Below, in pieces: positions 29,946 to 38,623 of a stretch of 64,000 bases of DNA (positions are counted from its first letter, which is position 1; every line of letters starts with the position of its first letter). The position numbers and the translations under genes were made by a program. The stretch spans positions 52,211-116,210 of the forward strand of contig CADDYT010000004.1 of assembly GCA_902810755.1 (NCBI GenBank), in the 5' to 3' direction. This DNA is from Chloroflexota bacterium. GTDB lineage: Bacteria > Chloroflexota > Ktedonobacteria > Ktedonobacterales > Ktedonobacteraceae. The notes beneath the pieces were generated by a model. That model was not told where the DNA came from, searched no databases, and saw only the letters and a list, made by a program, of their open reading frames with translations.

Positions 29946-30369
29946 TGGCCTGGGATGGGCAGTGGCCGAACAGCTTCCGCGCGCGATCGGCGACACAGGC
30001 ATAGCTTGCGACATTCACACGGTTCATCAGTTGACGCCAGAGCTGGCGCAGCAGGTAGCGACAGCGAACCTTGTTGTCCTGATTGATGCCAGTCGCGAGG
30101 GAGAGCCGGGTGAATTGCGGGTTCGCCCTCTCTCCCTCGCGGCGCAACCTGTGATCCTCAGTACACACCATACAACGCCAGAGGAACTCGCGGCGATCAC
30201 AGTGATACTCTACAGGCAATGCCCGCCCATTGTCATTATCAGCTTGACCGGCGCAGATTTCAGTATCGGCGAGCGCCTCTCGCCCATTGTTGCGCAGAGT
30301 ATCCCCCTGGTGTGCGCCGCAGTTCGCCGGTGTTTATTGACGACTGTACAGGCCAGCCCTGCCGGTTGA
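29881..30369 (+). CDS. hoxW: Hydrogenase maturation protease
   Basis: The 162-residue endopeptidase should trim the C-terminal extension of HoxH after nickel insertion. [20 protein letters not shown] near residue 10 has the glycine and acidic nickel-binding residues, VVLIDASREG carries the second acidic site, and STHHTTPEEL the conserved histidine. The ATG at 29881 lies 65 bases inside the hoxH coding region in another frame, an unusually long overlap that couples protease synthesis to its substrate. It ends the hox operon. Confidence 0.88.
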   Translation: MNVSARNRPLIIGIGNPLRSDDGLGWAVAEQLPRAIGDTGIACDIHTVHQLTPELAQQVATANLVVLIDASREGEPGELRVRPLSLAAQPVILSTHHTTPEELAAITVILYRQCPPIVIISLTGADFSIGERLSPIVAQSIPLVCAAVRRCLLTTVQASPAG

Positions 30370-30383
30370 GCGGTACCGGGTGG

Positions 30384-30485
30384 AGCGAAGGATCTCTGGC
30401 GGGCCATGCCGCCCGGTTGGTCACCCCGGATGCTTCGCTGCCGCTCAGCATGACACGTCGGCGCTGCTTTTTCATGGCGTGCTAT
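30384..30485. repeat. Dispersed repeat, copy 1
   Basis: The element begins AGCGAAGGATCTCTGG and contains GGATGCTTCGCT then CGCTCAGCATGACA, followed by a T-run and CATGGCGTGCTA. A second copy of the same layout and similar sequence is at 57110-57215 in a different intergenic gap. The ends form an imperfect inverted repeat (AGCGAAGSATC with GATGCTTCGCT). Elements ending in CGCTCAGMATGACA are common in many bacterial genomes. It fills the gap between the hox operon and the convergent flavodoxin gene. Confidence 0.7.
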
Positions 30486-30486
30486 G

Positions 30487-30960
30487 CTATGTTCGTCGCG
30501 CTACGTCTGCTTCTAGTTGCGCAAGCAGTGTCCGCGTCCACTGTCGTGCGCGCTCGATCTCACCCTCTTCCAGCGGCCCCTCTTTTGCGGTCACGAAAAA
30601 GCTCTCCGCGGGTACGATCAGCGTCGCCCCCGCTTTCTGTAGCTTCCGGGCGATCTCCTGCGCCGCTGAACCGGTGATGAGGCTTGACCGGTGATAGCGC
30701 GTATCAAAGGCGGCGGCGCGCCGTCCGCGCAGGCTGCGACGGGGTATCCGCTTGAGGAAGTCACGAACAGCGGGCGTGAAGTGATGGAGTTGCGTGGGGC
30801 TGCCGACGATGAGCAGGTCAGCGTCCGCGAGCCGTGATGGGTCGACCTCGACGATGGGAACGAGCTGGACAACGCCGCGCAGATCCATGATGGCGGCAAT
30901 GGTGGCAGCGATGTGTTGCGTATTGCCGAAGTGTGAGTCATAGATGATCAATATCTTCAC
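30487..30960 (-). CDS. Flavodoxin family protein
   Basis: The 157-residue protein is a flavodoxin: VKILIIYDSHFGNTQHIA is the FMN phosphate loop (S/T-x-x-G-N-T form), followed by LLIVGSPTQLHHFTPAVRDFL for the isoalloxazine loop. Start is a GTG at 30960, with GGAGGG upstream; the earlier ATG at 31002 would overlap the P7 promoter. It is a plausible electron acceptor for pyruvate oxidoreductase or the ferredoxin-GltD protein. P7 overlaps the gap shared with the next Usp gene. Confidence 0.86.
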   Translation of the reverse strand: MKILIIYDSHFGNTQHIAATIAAIMDLRGVVQLVPIVEVDPSRLADADLLIVGSPTQLHHFTPAVRDFLKRIPRRSLRGRRAAAFDTRYHRSSLITGSAAQEIARKLQKAGATLIVPAESFFVTAKEGPLEEGEIERARQWTRTLLAQLEADVARRT

Positions 30961-30990
30961 GGGTTTTCCCTCCTGCGATCTCTTTAAGAA

Positions 30991-31055
30991 AGCGTGGCAC
31001 ATCCGTATTACGGATACATCACTTTTCGGAGGATTTCCTTCACAAAAGCCTCACA
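30991..31055 (-). promoter_or_regulatory. P7: weaker TGTGA four-box promoter of the flavodoxin gene
   Basis: On the minus strand exact TGTGA cores lie at 31055-31051 and 31044-31040; the third and fourth (AGTGA 31023-31019, CGTAA 31012-31008) match partly but keep offsets 32 and 43. The -10 would be CACGCT at 30996-30991, two mismatches from TATGCT. It is the weakest of the nine. Confidence 0.55.
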
Positions 31056-31106
31056 AAGCGTCTGGCCGCTATGATGAAGCCCTTCACAGTATCGGAAGCG
31101 TATCGG

Positions 31107-31171
31107 TGTGAGCGTTTTGTGAGAGCAGTTCGGCCCGTTGTGATCTGTTTGTGTTGCCGGAAGACTATGCT
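31107..31171 (+). promoter_or_regulatory. P8: TGTGA four-box promoter of the third usp gene
   Basis: TGTGA 31107, TGTGA 31118, TGTGA 31139 and TGTGT 31150 fit offsets 0, 11, 32, 43. The -10 TATGCT is at 31166-31171. It is divergent from P7 in the same gap, and the Usp start is at 31253. Confidence 0.78.
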
Positions 31172-31252
31172 GGATAACAGAGAAAATAGCCTCTGCTCAC
31201 CCATCGCAGATGGAGAAGATGGCAGCAGGGGGCATAAAGAAGGAGGACAACG

Positions 31253-32302
31253 ATGTTCACAAAGATTCTGGTTCCACTGGATGGCTCGGAGCGCGCGGAA
31301 CGGGCTATCGCTGTCGCGGGCCGCATTGCCCGCACATCTGCCGCGTCAATACTGTTGTTGCGTGTTGTAGAGGTTCCCATCGTCTATCCGGCATACTTCG
31401 CCGAACCGCCTCTGCCGGACGAGCAGGCGGCGATGGACAATGCCGAAAATTACCTGAAGCAGATTGCTCAATCCGCCACGCTTGCAGGGGTCAAAGTAGA
31501 AACCAGCGTGGTGTTTGGCTCGCCTGCCGCCAGGCTGCTTGAGGCCGCCGAAACGTACAGGGTGGATCTGATCGTGATGTGCAGTCATGGCTATACAGGG
31601 CTGAAACGCTGGATGCTGGGCAGCGTGGCCGATAAGACGGTGCGCCATACGTCGGTGCCAACGCTGATCCTGCGCGAGCAAGGTCCGGCTCCGCTCACGC
31701 CGATTACGGTCAATCCCGTTCCGCTGCGCGCGCTGGCGACGGTGGACGGCTCTGAACTGGCTGAAGAGGTGCTGGCTCCCACTGTCCAACTGCTCCTCGC
31801 CCTCGCCCCCGATACGCCGAAGGAACTGCACCTGCTGCGTGTCGTTGACCTGCCCGCTATTGCAGGCGTCGGGAAGTCCCAGGCTCATGTCACTGCCGGG
31901 ATCATCGAAGAGGCAAAGAAGGAAGCGGTGGACTACATGACCGCTCTCATCGCACGGTTGCAGCAGGAGATTCCACAGAGTACCGCGATCACCATGAGTT
32001 CGACAGTAGCGGTAGATACCGATGTGGCAGCCGCTATCATCAAGGAGGCCGAAGAAGGGGAAAAGTCAGGTGAAGACGGCTCTCGGAGTTATGACCTGAT
32101 TGCGATGGCCACACATGGTCGTAGCGCGGTGCCGCGCTGGATGCTGGGCAGCATCACCGAGCGTGTTCTGCACCACACCAATCTGCCGCTCTTCGTAGTC
32201 CGCCCCGGCAAGATGGTGCAAGAAGCTACTGAAAAGAGCAGCAAGCAGCATGCTGAGGCCGCGAAACAGGTGGAGTTCGGGGAATTTCCCGCCATATTGT
32301 AA
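31253..32302 (+). CDS. Tandem-domain universal stress protein
   Basis: The 349-residue protein has two UspA domains: MFTKILVPLDGSERAERAI with CSHGYTGLKRWMLGSVADK, then ALATVDGSELAEEVLAPT with ATHGRSAVPRWMLGSITER. The first has the full ATP-binding glycine pattern; in the second the glycine after HGRS is replaced by alanine. AAGGAGG precedes the ATG. Promoter P8 drives it. A Lys/Glu-rich tail follows the second domain. Confidence 0.9.
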   Translation: MFTKILVPLDGSERAERAIAVAGRIARTSAASILLLRVVEVPIVYPAYFAEPPLPDEQAAMDNAENYLKQIAQSATLAGVKVETSVVFGSPAARLLEAAETYRVDLIVMCSHGYTGLKRWMLGSVADKTVRHTSVPTLILREQGPAPLTPITVNPVPLRALATVDGSELAEEVLAPTVQLLLALAPDTPKELHLLRVVDLPAIAGVGKSQAHVTAGIIEEAKKEAVDYMTALIARLQQEIPQSTAITMSSTVAVDTDVAAAIIKEAEEGEKSGEDGSRSYDLIAMATHGRSAVPRWMLGSITERVLHHTNLPLFVVRPGKMVQEATEKSSKQHAEAAKQVEFGEFPAIL

Positions 32303-32319
32303 ACTGTGGAGAAGAGCGG

Positions 32320-32367
32320 GGAGCGACAGTTTGCTATGGCATGCGCTTTTGAGCTTACTGTCGCTCC
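32320..32367. terminator. Hairpin after the third usp gene
   Basis: GGAGCGACAGT (32320-32330) pairs perfectly with ACTGTCGCTCC (32357-32367) around a 26-base loop. It lies 18 bases past the Usp stop. There is no long T-run, so termination is only probable. Confidence 0.45.
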
Positions 32368-32401
32368 GTTCCACCGTTTCGATCTATAGCCAGGAGACGT
32401 A

Positions 32402-33376
32402 GTGAAAAGAATATCAATCGGCAGAGCGGACAAATTTTCCGGCTTTGCGCTCATCCTGCTTTCTGCTGCTTCGTTCGGGGCCATGCCTGTTTTTGCCCGC
32501 TTTGCCTATGCCGCTGGCGCTGACCCGCTCACCGTGCTGTTCCTGCGTTTCTCGCTGGCGGCTCTTGTTATGCTCATTATTATGAGAGTCAGGAAAATAT
32601 CGCGCCCGCGCGGACGCCTTCTGGTCGCTCTGATTGTGATGGGCGCTGTCGGATACGCAGGCGAATCGTTCACCTATTTTACCGCTTTGACACTGATTCC
32701 AGCCGGTCTGGTTTGTCTGCTGCTCTACCTCTACCCGGCCATCGTCACACTGCTGGCGGCCATCTTTCTCAAAGAGCGTCTAACGATAGCAAAGGCCGGG
32801 GCGCTGGCCCTGGCGCTGACGGGGATGGCCTGCACCATCCGACTCACCGGCAACGGACACCCTCTGGGCATCCTGCTCGGCCTTGCCGCCGCGCTGATCT
32901 ACGCCATCTATATCCTGGCAAGCAGTCGCGTGGTTCAGCAAGCCGGTCCCATTGCTGCATCGACCGTCGTCATGACCTCAACCGCCTTTGTCTATGCCGG
33001 GGCGGTTGCGGTTCATGGCCCCGCTTTTCCTGTAACCCTGGCGGGCTGGGCCGCTATCGTTGCCATTGCCTTAATTTCAACGGTGATGGCTTTCGTCAGC
33101 TTCTTCGCGGCTCTCCAGCATATCAGCCCCACAACAGCCTCGACGCTTTCGATTTTTGAGCCGGTGGTCACGGTCTCTCTGGCTGCTTTTCTGCTCAACG
33201 AGACCTTGACCCTGTTGCAACTCTTCGGCGGCTTGCTCATTCTGCTCGCCGTCATTCTGCTGGCGGAGAGCGAGGTCAGAGCGGCAGCGAGTGGCGGGAA
33301 GCGAGATGAACAGAAACCGGGCGGTCGCTGGCACATGCATCTGCACATTCCCCACCGGCATCCTCATCGCGTGTGA
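32402..33376 (+). CDS. EamA/DMT-family transporter
   Basis: The 324-residue protein has about ten transmembrane helices in two EamA repeats, for example GFALILLSAASFGAMPVFAR at the start and ISTVMAFVSFFAALQHISPT in the second half followed by STLSIFEPVVTVSLAAFLLNE. It is a drug/metabolite-type exporter of unknown substrate. The start is a GTG with AGGAGA upstream. The C-terminus is a basic, histidine-rich tail (HMHLHIPHRHPHRV), which may bind metal. Confidence 0.85.
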   Translation: MKRISIGRADKFSGFALILLSAASFGAMPVFARFAYAAGADPLTVLFLRFSLAALVMLIIMRVRKISRPRGRLLVALIVMGAVGYAGESFTYFTALTLIPAGLVCLLLYLYPAIVTLLAAIFLKERLTIAKAGALALALTGMACTIRLTGNGHPLGILLGLAAALIYAIYILASSRVVQQAGPIAASTVVMTSTAFVYAGAVAVHGPAFPVTLAGWAAIVAIALISTVMAFVSFFAALQHISPTTASTLSIFEPVVTVSLAAFLLNETLTLLQLFGGLLILLAVILLAESEVRAAASGGKRDEQKPGGRWHMHLHIPHRHPHRV

Positions 33377-33438
33377 GAAGCAAGCCAGACCGATATCCGC
33401 CCGTCACCCGAGCAGGCGGGCTGGTAGCTGGCGCGTGA

Positions 33439-34767
33439 TTAGAGCAGGAGATGTAACTCGCGGGCAGCGCGCTCCAACCCTTCGCGGAACTGGGGAGCGG
33501 CGATGGCGATCAGCCTGCGCACGCGCTCGGCGAGGTCGAGTCCGTGCAACTCGGCGACTCCGTATTCGGTTACTACATAGTGGACGTGCGCGCGCGTCGT
33601 GGTAACCGCTGCGCCGCGATCCAGTATGGGAACGATGCGCGAGATGAGGCCGTCGACGGGTTCCAGCATGGCGCAGGCATCAGGGCTGAGGTCGCGGGGA
33701 GCGCGGGTGGTGGAAGGCAAGGCAATGATGGGCCGTCCGCGCCTGGAAAGGGCAGCCCCACGCATAAAATCGACCTGGCCGCCGACGCCACTGTAGAGCT
33801 GCGTGCCGATAGATTCGGCGCAGACCTGGCCGGTCAGATCGACCTGGATGGCGCTGTTGATGGCCACCATGTGTTCAAACTGGCGAATGATGTGCGTGCT
33901 ATTGGTATAGTCCATCGGGCGCATCTCTACTTCGGGATTGTCGTCAATGAAGTCCAGCAGGCGGCGGCTGCCCACGACGAAGCTGGCGACGATCTTGCCT
34001 CGATCCAGCGCCTTACGCGCGCCGGTGATGACGCCGCGCTCGACCAGATCGAGCAACCCGTCGGAGAACATCTCCGAATGCACGCCCAGGTCGTGCCGGT
34101 CGCCCAACGCTAGCAATACCGCGTCAGGGATGGCTCCTATACCCATTTGCAGGGTGGCTCCATCCTCGATCAGTTCGGCAACGTTGCGGCCAATCTGGCT
34201 CTGCATCTCGTTCGGTGTGCGCGCTTCCACCTCATACAGAGGCCCTTCCCAGCGCACGGCCCGCTCAATCTGCGAGAGATGCACGAAGCTATCGCCGTGC
34301 GTTCTGGGAACGTGGGGGTTGACAAGGGCAATCACATGGCGTGCGTGATCGACAGCAGAGCGCGTCACGTCGACCGATGGCCCCAGCGAGCAATAGCCGT
34401 GCCGGTCGGGTGGCGAGACCTGGATGAGCGCCACGTCAATGGGGAGCGTTCCCCCTGGCTCGAAGAGCGCGGGAACATCAGAGAGAAAGACGGGCGTGTA
34501 GCTGCCGCGCCCGGCATTGACCGCCTCGCGCACATTTTCCCCGACAAAGAGAGCGCGCAGGGAAAAGTGGCCGCGCCAGCGTTCTTCGGTATAGGGAACG
34601 GGACCATACGTATGTAAATGAGTGAACTCGACATCACGCAGGCTTGCTCCACGCGCCATGATCGCCTCAATGAGCGGTGTTGGCGTGGCGCAGGCTCCCT
34701 GCACGAAGACACGGTTCCCCGATTCCACGATTTCAACAGCAGTCGCAAGATCATACCAGTCAGGCAT
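33439..34767 (-). CDS. Acetyl-CoA hydrolase/CoA-transferase family protein
   Basis: The 442-residue protein belongs to the family of acetyl-CoA hydrolases, succinyl-CoA:acetate and 4-hydroxybutyrate CoA-transferases. Seen are FVQGACATPTPLIEA at the N-terminus, VSPPDRHGYCSLGPSVD, LQMGIGAIPDAVL, and the catalytic glutamate region AESIGTQLYSGVGGQVDFMR. TEYGVAELHGLDLAERVRRL is the typical end. Acting after pyruvate oxidoreductase it could conserve acetyl-CoA energy as acetate plus another CoA ester. P9 lies upstream. Which acyl groups it uses cannot be told. Confidence 0.88.
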   Translation of the reverse strand: MPDWYDLATAVEIVESGNRVFVQGACATPTPLIEAIMARGASLRDVEFTHLHTYGPVPYTEERWRGHFSLRALFVGENVREAVNAGRGSYTPVFLSDVPALFEPGGTLPIDVALIQVSPPDRHGYCSLGPSVDVTRSAVDHARHVIALVNPHVPRTHGDSFVHLSQIERAVRWEGPLYEVEARTPNEMQSQIGRNVAELIEDGATLQMGIGAIPDAVLLALGDRHDLGVHSEMFSDGLLDLVERGVITGARKALDRGKIVASFVVGSRRLLDFIDDNPEVEMRPMDYTNSTHIIRQFEHMVAINSAIQVDLTGQVCAESIGTQLYSGVGGQVDFMRGAALSRRGRPIIALPSTTRAPRDLSPDACAMLEPVDGLISRIVPILDRGAAVTTTRAHVHYVVTEYGVAELHGLDLAERVRRLIAIAAPQFREGLERAARELHLLL

Positions 34768-34814
34768 ACCAACAAACCTTTCCTGTTTGCTTTCTCAATG
34801 CAGTTCATGAAGCC

Positions 34815-34879
34815 AGCATAGACGCCTGAGGTCACAGACGCATCACAGGAAAGGATTTCATTGTCACGGATACATCACA
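34815..34879 (-). promoter_or_regulatory. P9: TGTGA four-box promoter of the CoA-transferase gene
   Basis: On the minus strand the cores are TGTGA 34879-34875, CGTGA 34868-34864, TGTGA 34847-34843 and TGTGA 34836-34832, at offsets 0, 11, 32, 43. The -10 TATGCT is at 34820-34815. The gene starts at 34767. Confidence 0.78.
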
Positions 34880-34907
34880 GCCGTGCTATGGAGAGCCTCT
34901 TTTCCTG

Positions 34908-36089
34908 TTACACCTGCCAACCGCTCTGTATCTTCAATTGGGTGGGAGAGGCTGGCGCGCTCTGGCCCTGCGTCGGCGTTCCCTGCACGTAGCCGCTGAC
35001 CTGGCCGGAGTTGTCGACCTGCATTTCAATTTGCAGGGCGAGCTGGTTGCTGCTGCCGGACTTGTTGAGCAGAGCGGTCATGCGCCAGCGCCGCTCGGTG
35101 CGCAGGCCGGTCAGCGTTCCCTGATAGAGGGCGGTGGTGGCATTCTGGCCGAGCGTGACCTGCGTGGAGGAGATGGATAAGCCGCCATCATCGCCCGTCT
35201 GTTGCCCCTGCAGGACAATTACCAGCGTTCCCTGCGCGCCGTTGCTCAGAGTGGCGTTGATGTGCAGCGTTATGACGCCGCTGGCATCGGGGCCGTTTTG
35301 CGAGATTGTCCCCTGTAGCGCGGCAGTGAACGGTGAGGCATAGGGATCAGATGATGGTTGCTGATTGCCGCTCTGCTTTTGCGCTGGAGACTGGCCGGGA
35401 GATTGCGCCTGCGCGATGCGCGAGCCGGAGCCATTGCCGTTGTTGGCGACCGCGTTCCAGCCGGGCTGCAGCGGGCCGGAGACGGTCCAGATGACGCCGA
35501 TAAGGGTGAGCAGGCCGACAAGGGTGGCGATGACGGGGTGGGAGCGACTGCGCGCGTTGACCGGCGTGAGCAGGCGACTCAGCAGCAGGCCGCCGACCAG
35601 GGCGACGCTGCCAGTGTAGATCAGCACGCCCCACCATGTCTGTGTATCGCTGCCGGTAGCGATACCATGTACGGTGACAAGCGCGTAGAGAACCAGGGTC
35701 AGCACATGCAGGCGGCGCCACCATGCGTAGCCGATGAGCGGGCGCAGCCACGTGCTGAGGCCGATGGCGAGTCCGAGATAGAGTCCAACGATACCCGGCG
35801 CCATCCACAGCGGTCGATAATGACTGACAAAGGGGATAAGGACCTCGTTCCAGCCAAAGCTGGTAAAAGGATCGATCCAGACCGCCAGCACGTGGATGCC
35901 GGTGAAGATCAGCGCCAGCAGGGTAGTAAAATTGTGCAGTTCGCTGTTGAGCAGGCGCGGCCACCTGCCCGGCGATTGCCATTGCAGGGTCAGCGCCAGC
36001 CCTATCGCGACCGAGAGGGTGAGCAGGATATAAGCGGTAAAGCCGCCCGCGCGCGCTATATCCCAGGTAATCGATTGCCAGACGCCCAT
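34908..36089 (-). CDS. Ferric-reductase-like transmembrane protein with extracytoplasmic domain
   Basis: The 393-residue protein has about six N-terminal helices of the ferric reductase-like (MsrQ/YedZ-type) heme domain. Paired histidines are in LHNFTTLLALIFTGIH and LHVLTLVLYALVTVH, suitable for b-heme ligation. A Gln/Ser/Pro-rich linker (near residues 225-260) leads to a beta-rich domain with repeated small polar residues, likely outside the membrane. The ATG at 36089 has GAGGAAAC upstream; the longer frame to 36257 overlaps apbE and is rejected. It follows apbE by 11 bases, suggesting a flavin-based electron-transfer unit. Confidence 0.78.
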   Translation of the reverse strand: MGVWQSITWDIARAGGFTAYILLTLSVAIGLALTLQWQSPGRWPRLLNSELHNFTTLLALIFTGIHVLAVWIDPFTSFGWNEVLIPFVSHYRPLWMAPGIVGLYLGLAIGLSTWLRPLIGYAWWRRLHVLTLVLYALVTVHGIATGSDTQTWWGVLIYTGSVALVGGLLLSRLLTPVNARSRSHPVIATLVGLLTLIGVIWTVSGPLQPGWNAVANNGNGSGSRIAQAQSPGQSPAQKQSGNQQPSSDPYASPFTAALQGTISQNGPDASGVITLHINATLSNGAQGTLVIVLQGQQTGDDGGLSISSTQVTLGQNATTALYQGTLTGLRTERRWRMTALLNKSGSSNQLALQIEMQVDNSGQVSGYVQGTPTQGQSAPASPTQLKIQSGWQV

Positions 36090-36100
36090 TGGTGTTTCCT

Positions 36101-37003
36101 CTATCTCATAAGATGAACCGGCCAGGGTTCGACCGCCTCCCAGCGGCCATCGGTGCCGACAAATAGCCCGGCCAGTTGATGTTCGCGCAAAAAATCGCGG
36201 CCCTTTTCCCGGCCCAGGATGAAGGCGACTTTCGCGGCCACTTCGGCTTGCTCGCACAGGGGGGCAACGACGGTGACCGACCAGAGATCGCTCTGCACGG
36301 GCAGCCCCGTGCGCGGGTCCAGCAAGTGATGGCGGCGTACATTACCCTGAATCCAGTTCCGGCGGGCAATGCCAGAGGTCGCCATGGCCCCGCGACGCAG
36401 CGGAATCGTCCAGCCGGTATCGGGTCCCTCCACCGCGATGGGCCACTCCTCTTCTCGCGGCGGCAGGCCCTCCAACGATAGATCGCCCCCGGCATTGACG
36501 AGCGCGGGCGTAATCCCTGCCTGGCGCAGAGCATCCAGCGCAGCATCGACGGCCATTCCTTTGGCGATGCCGCCGAAGTCCAGTTGCGCGCCCGGCGGCA
36601 ATGTCACACACTTCGTCCCAGGGTACAGTCGGATGTCCCGCCATCCGCCGCCCGGACGCCCTTTGTATGCGCTCGCAGGTGACGTGGCGGTCAATTCGTC
36701 AAATGAACGATCATAGCCGAGTTGTTTCAACTGATCCAGCATCGTCGGGTCGTAGAGACCATTGGTGGCGCGGGCTGCTGCGAGGGCTTTTGCCGTCACG
36801 CGGTACAGTAATGCGCTGACCATTACCGGCACCCCTGGATGCCGATTGAGCCGCGAGAGTTCGCTTTCCGGCAGGAAACGGCTCAGCGTCAATTCCCATT
36901 CCATAAAAAGCCCGCGTACCAGCCTGCTGCCGGTCTCCACCTTGCGCTCAGGCAAGAGCAGCGTGATGGTGGTTCCCATCGCATGAAATTGTTCGCGGCC
37001 CAT
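36101..37003 (-). CDS. apbE: FAD:protein FMN transferase ApbE
   Basis: ApbE covalently attaches FMN to threonine or serine of target flavoproteins outside the cytoplasm. The roughly 300-residue product shows MGTTITLLL at the N-terminus, LDFGGIAKGMAVDAAL and LVNAGGDLSLEG for FAD/Mg binding, and ATSGIARRNW with HHLLDPRTGLPV near the end. The frame is open further upstream but there it overlaps the preceding gene in another frame; the ATG at 37003 begins the fold, though no clear ribosome site precedes it, so the start is uncertain. No classical lipobox is seen with this start. Its flavinylation target in the window is not obvious. Confidence 0.86.
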   Translation of the reverse strand: MGREQFHAMGTTITLLLPERKVETGSRLVRGLFMEWELTLSRFLPESELSRLNRHPGVPVMVSALLYRVTAKALAAARATNGLYDPTMLDQLKQLGYDRSFDELTATSPASAYKGRPGGGWRDIRLYPGTKCVTLPPGAQLDFGGIAKGMAVDAALDALRQAGITPALVNAGGDLSLEGLPPREEEWPIAVEGPDTGWTIPLRRGAMATSGIARRNWIQGNVRRHHLLDPRTGLPVQSDLWSVTVVAPLCEQAEVAAKVAFILGREKGRDFLREHQLAGLFVGTDGRWEAVEPWPVHLMR

Positions 37004-37028
37004 ACCCGTTGGTACAGCATACTGTGGC

Positions 37029-37541
37029 TCAGGAGGAACGCGAGCCGGTGAACGGGGATTGCGAGTTGCCCGATCCAAACTGATATCCTCCCTGGTTGCT
37101 CTGGTTGTTCGGATTCCCTTGATTGAAGAATCCGCCGGAATTGTCATCGTTCCCCGGCGACTGCGGCTCATTGAAAGATGGCGCTGTCGAGGATGGCGCG
37201 GCGTGGCTGGAGGTGACGCCTGTGACATGGCTGGCCGCCAGTCCGCTTAACGCACCAAAGCCGATGATAGAGGCAACAATGAGAAATTTTTTGAGCGCGT
37301 CCGCCACTTCCAGCGTCTCGGCCTTTGACATGCGCGCGGGCTTTGCCCCCGCCTGCTGTCGGCATGGCGCCGCTTCCCGTCGCCGCTCTCCTCCTGAAGC
37401 GCGTTCATTCTGGGCATAGTAGCCTGGATATTCATAAAATGGTTCCTCTTTCGGCTTCCCCCGAGCTGCCTGCTGCTGTGGCGGTACCCACGCCACAGTT
37501 GGTTCATCGTAGAAGTCGTAATCATAAGGATTATTTTCCAT
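37029..37541 (-). CDS. Single-pass membrane protein with Gln/Asn/Gly-rich tail
   Basis: I do not recognise the family. The 170-residue protein has an acidic, tyrosine-rich start (NNPYDYDFYDE), a basic region, one transmembrane helix (FLIVASIIGFGALSGLAAS, near residues 85-105) and a low-complexity tail rich in Asn, Gln, Gly and Ser. The ATG at 37541 has AGGAGA upstream. It is the first gene before apbE and the ferric-reductase-like gene, so it may be the third component of that unit. No FMN-attachment motif is evident. Confidence 0.7.
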   Translation of the reverse strand: MENNPYDYDFYDEPTVAWVPPQQQAARGKPKEEPFYEYPGYYAQNERASGGERRREAAPCRQQAGAKPARMSKAETLEVADALKKFLIVASIIGFGALSGLAASHVTGVTSSHAAPSSTAPSFNEPQSPGNDDNSGGFFNQGNPNNQSNQGGYQFGSGNSQSPFTGSRSS

Positions 37542-37737
37542 GCGTATTTCTCTCCTGCGCGCTGCCGGTATATCTACCGATGATCTGGAATACATCATAC
37601 GCGGCGATTCTTGGAAAAGATGCAAAGAGGTGTAAAAAGATTGTAAAATTACCGGCAAACTCTTCTTGCTTCGGATTCTTTCCCTTCGAGGGCTAAATGC
37701 GGATGAATGCGGTTCAGTCTTCTCTGGAAGCCAGACC

Positions 37738-37770
37738 TGGGGTCTCAGGAAGTGTTTTATCCGAGACCCC
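37738..37770. other. Hairpin in the 37542-37852 gap
   Basis: GGGGTCTC and GAGACCCC form an eight-base stem around a 17-base spacer within a 311-base gap. The stem lies about 90 bases past the end of the DUF6585-like gene and could terminate it on the minus strand, but no T-run is present. The remainder of the gap shows no gene; it holds the leader of the membrane-protein gene at 37541. Confidence 0.35.
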
Positions 37771-37852
37771 TTTAGAAATCTCATCATTTGTGCGGAACGA
37801 GTGTCCGAAAAGGAGGTCAGTGTGGGACAGGCGAGGTGATTGAAGGTGGTGT

Positions 37853-38623
37853 TCAGATCTGGCCGGTTCGGGCATAGTTTGCCAGTTTGATGAAGACCAG
37901 GTAGTTCGGAATGCGCGAGATGGCGACTTTTGCCCAGTTGTGGTTCGTGCCTTGCCTGCGCGCCAGCAGGTAGCCCCGACTGAGAAGCAGATTTTGCTGC
38001 TGGTTCCAGGGTAATATTTCTTTGCCGTTACTTAGCCCCTGCAAACTGATACTCAGAGGGCCAAAGGGGATGGTGTTGCCGGCATTGTAGGCGGCGATAG
38101 CCTGCGGCAGGTGAACCTGTGTGACTGCCTGCTGGATGTTCTGGCCTAAGATACCGACATTTTTCAGCATGGAGTTCAGGGTAAATATCGCCCCATCGTT
38201 GCGCTCGATCTTATAACGGTGCGAGGTGTTGCCGTAGCGGTTCCTGGTGATGCGCTGCCAGACGTATCGTACCTGATCCCAGCGCACGACATCGAGCCGA
38301 CCGCCTTTTGCGTAGATGAAGCCGTTCTGGAAGAGGTAAACGCGCAGATTGCAGGCCAGCAGCCCGCGAATGCAGTAGATGATGATGACGACCGGCAGCA
38401 CAATAAGCACGTAGACGATATAGCCGATGTTGTAGATCACGACGGTAAGCAGAATATCGGCGATGAGCGCGACGATGGTGAGGCCAATGATGATAAGAGG
38501 GTTGGTGATTGTCGGTCGAAAGACCGCGTTCATCTGGCCAAGCTGGTAGATTGCCGCCTGCTGTGCAACTTGAGGAGGCAATTGTTGCGCCATGCCCGGC
38601 GCCCCGTATGGTGTTTGCTGCAT
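37853..38623 (-). CDS. DUF6585-like membrane protein
   Basis: The 256-residue protein has a Gln/Pro-rich start, two adjacent transmembrane helices (about residues 45-65 and 70-88), and a cytosolic domain with YLFQNGFIYAKGGRLDVVRWDQVRYVWQ, the pattern of DUF6585 proteins, which look like distant PH-type domains. The function is unknown. The ATG at 38623 has AAGGA upstream; the longer frame to 38695 is not needed. It is a single gene, divergent from the nuclease-like gene that follows. Confidence 0.72.
   Translation of the reverse strand: MQQTPYGAPGMAQQLPPQVAQQAAIYQLGQMNAVFRPTITNPLIIIGLTIVALIADILLTVVIYNIGYIVYVLIVLPVVIIIYCIRGLLACNLRVYLFQNGFIYAKGGRLDVVRWDQVRYVWQRITRNRYGNTSHRYKIERNDGAIFTLNSMLKNVGILGQNIQQAVTQVHLPQAIAAYNAGNTIPFGPLSISLQGLSNGKEILPWNQQQNLLLSRGYLLARRQGTNHNWAKVAISRIPNYLVFIKLANYARTGQI

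Noticed and set aside
36101..37228. A 75-residue N-terminal extension of ApbE
   Set aside because: The extension overlaps the preceding gene in another frame and is low-complexity; the conserved fold begins near the ATG at 37003.
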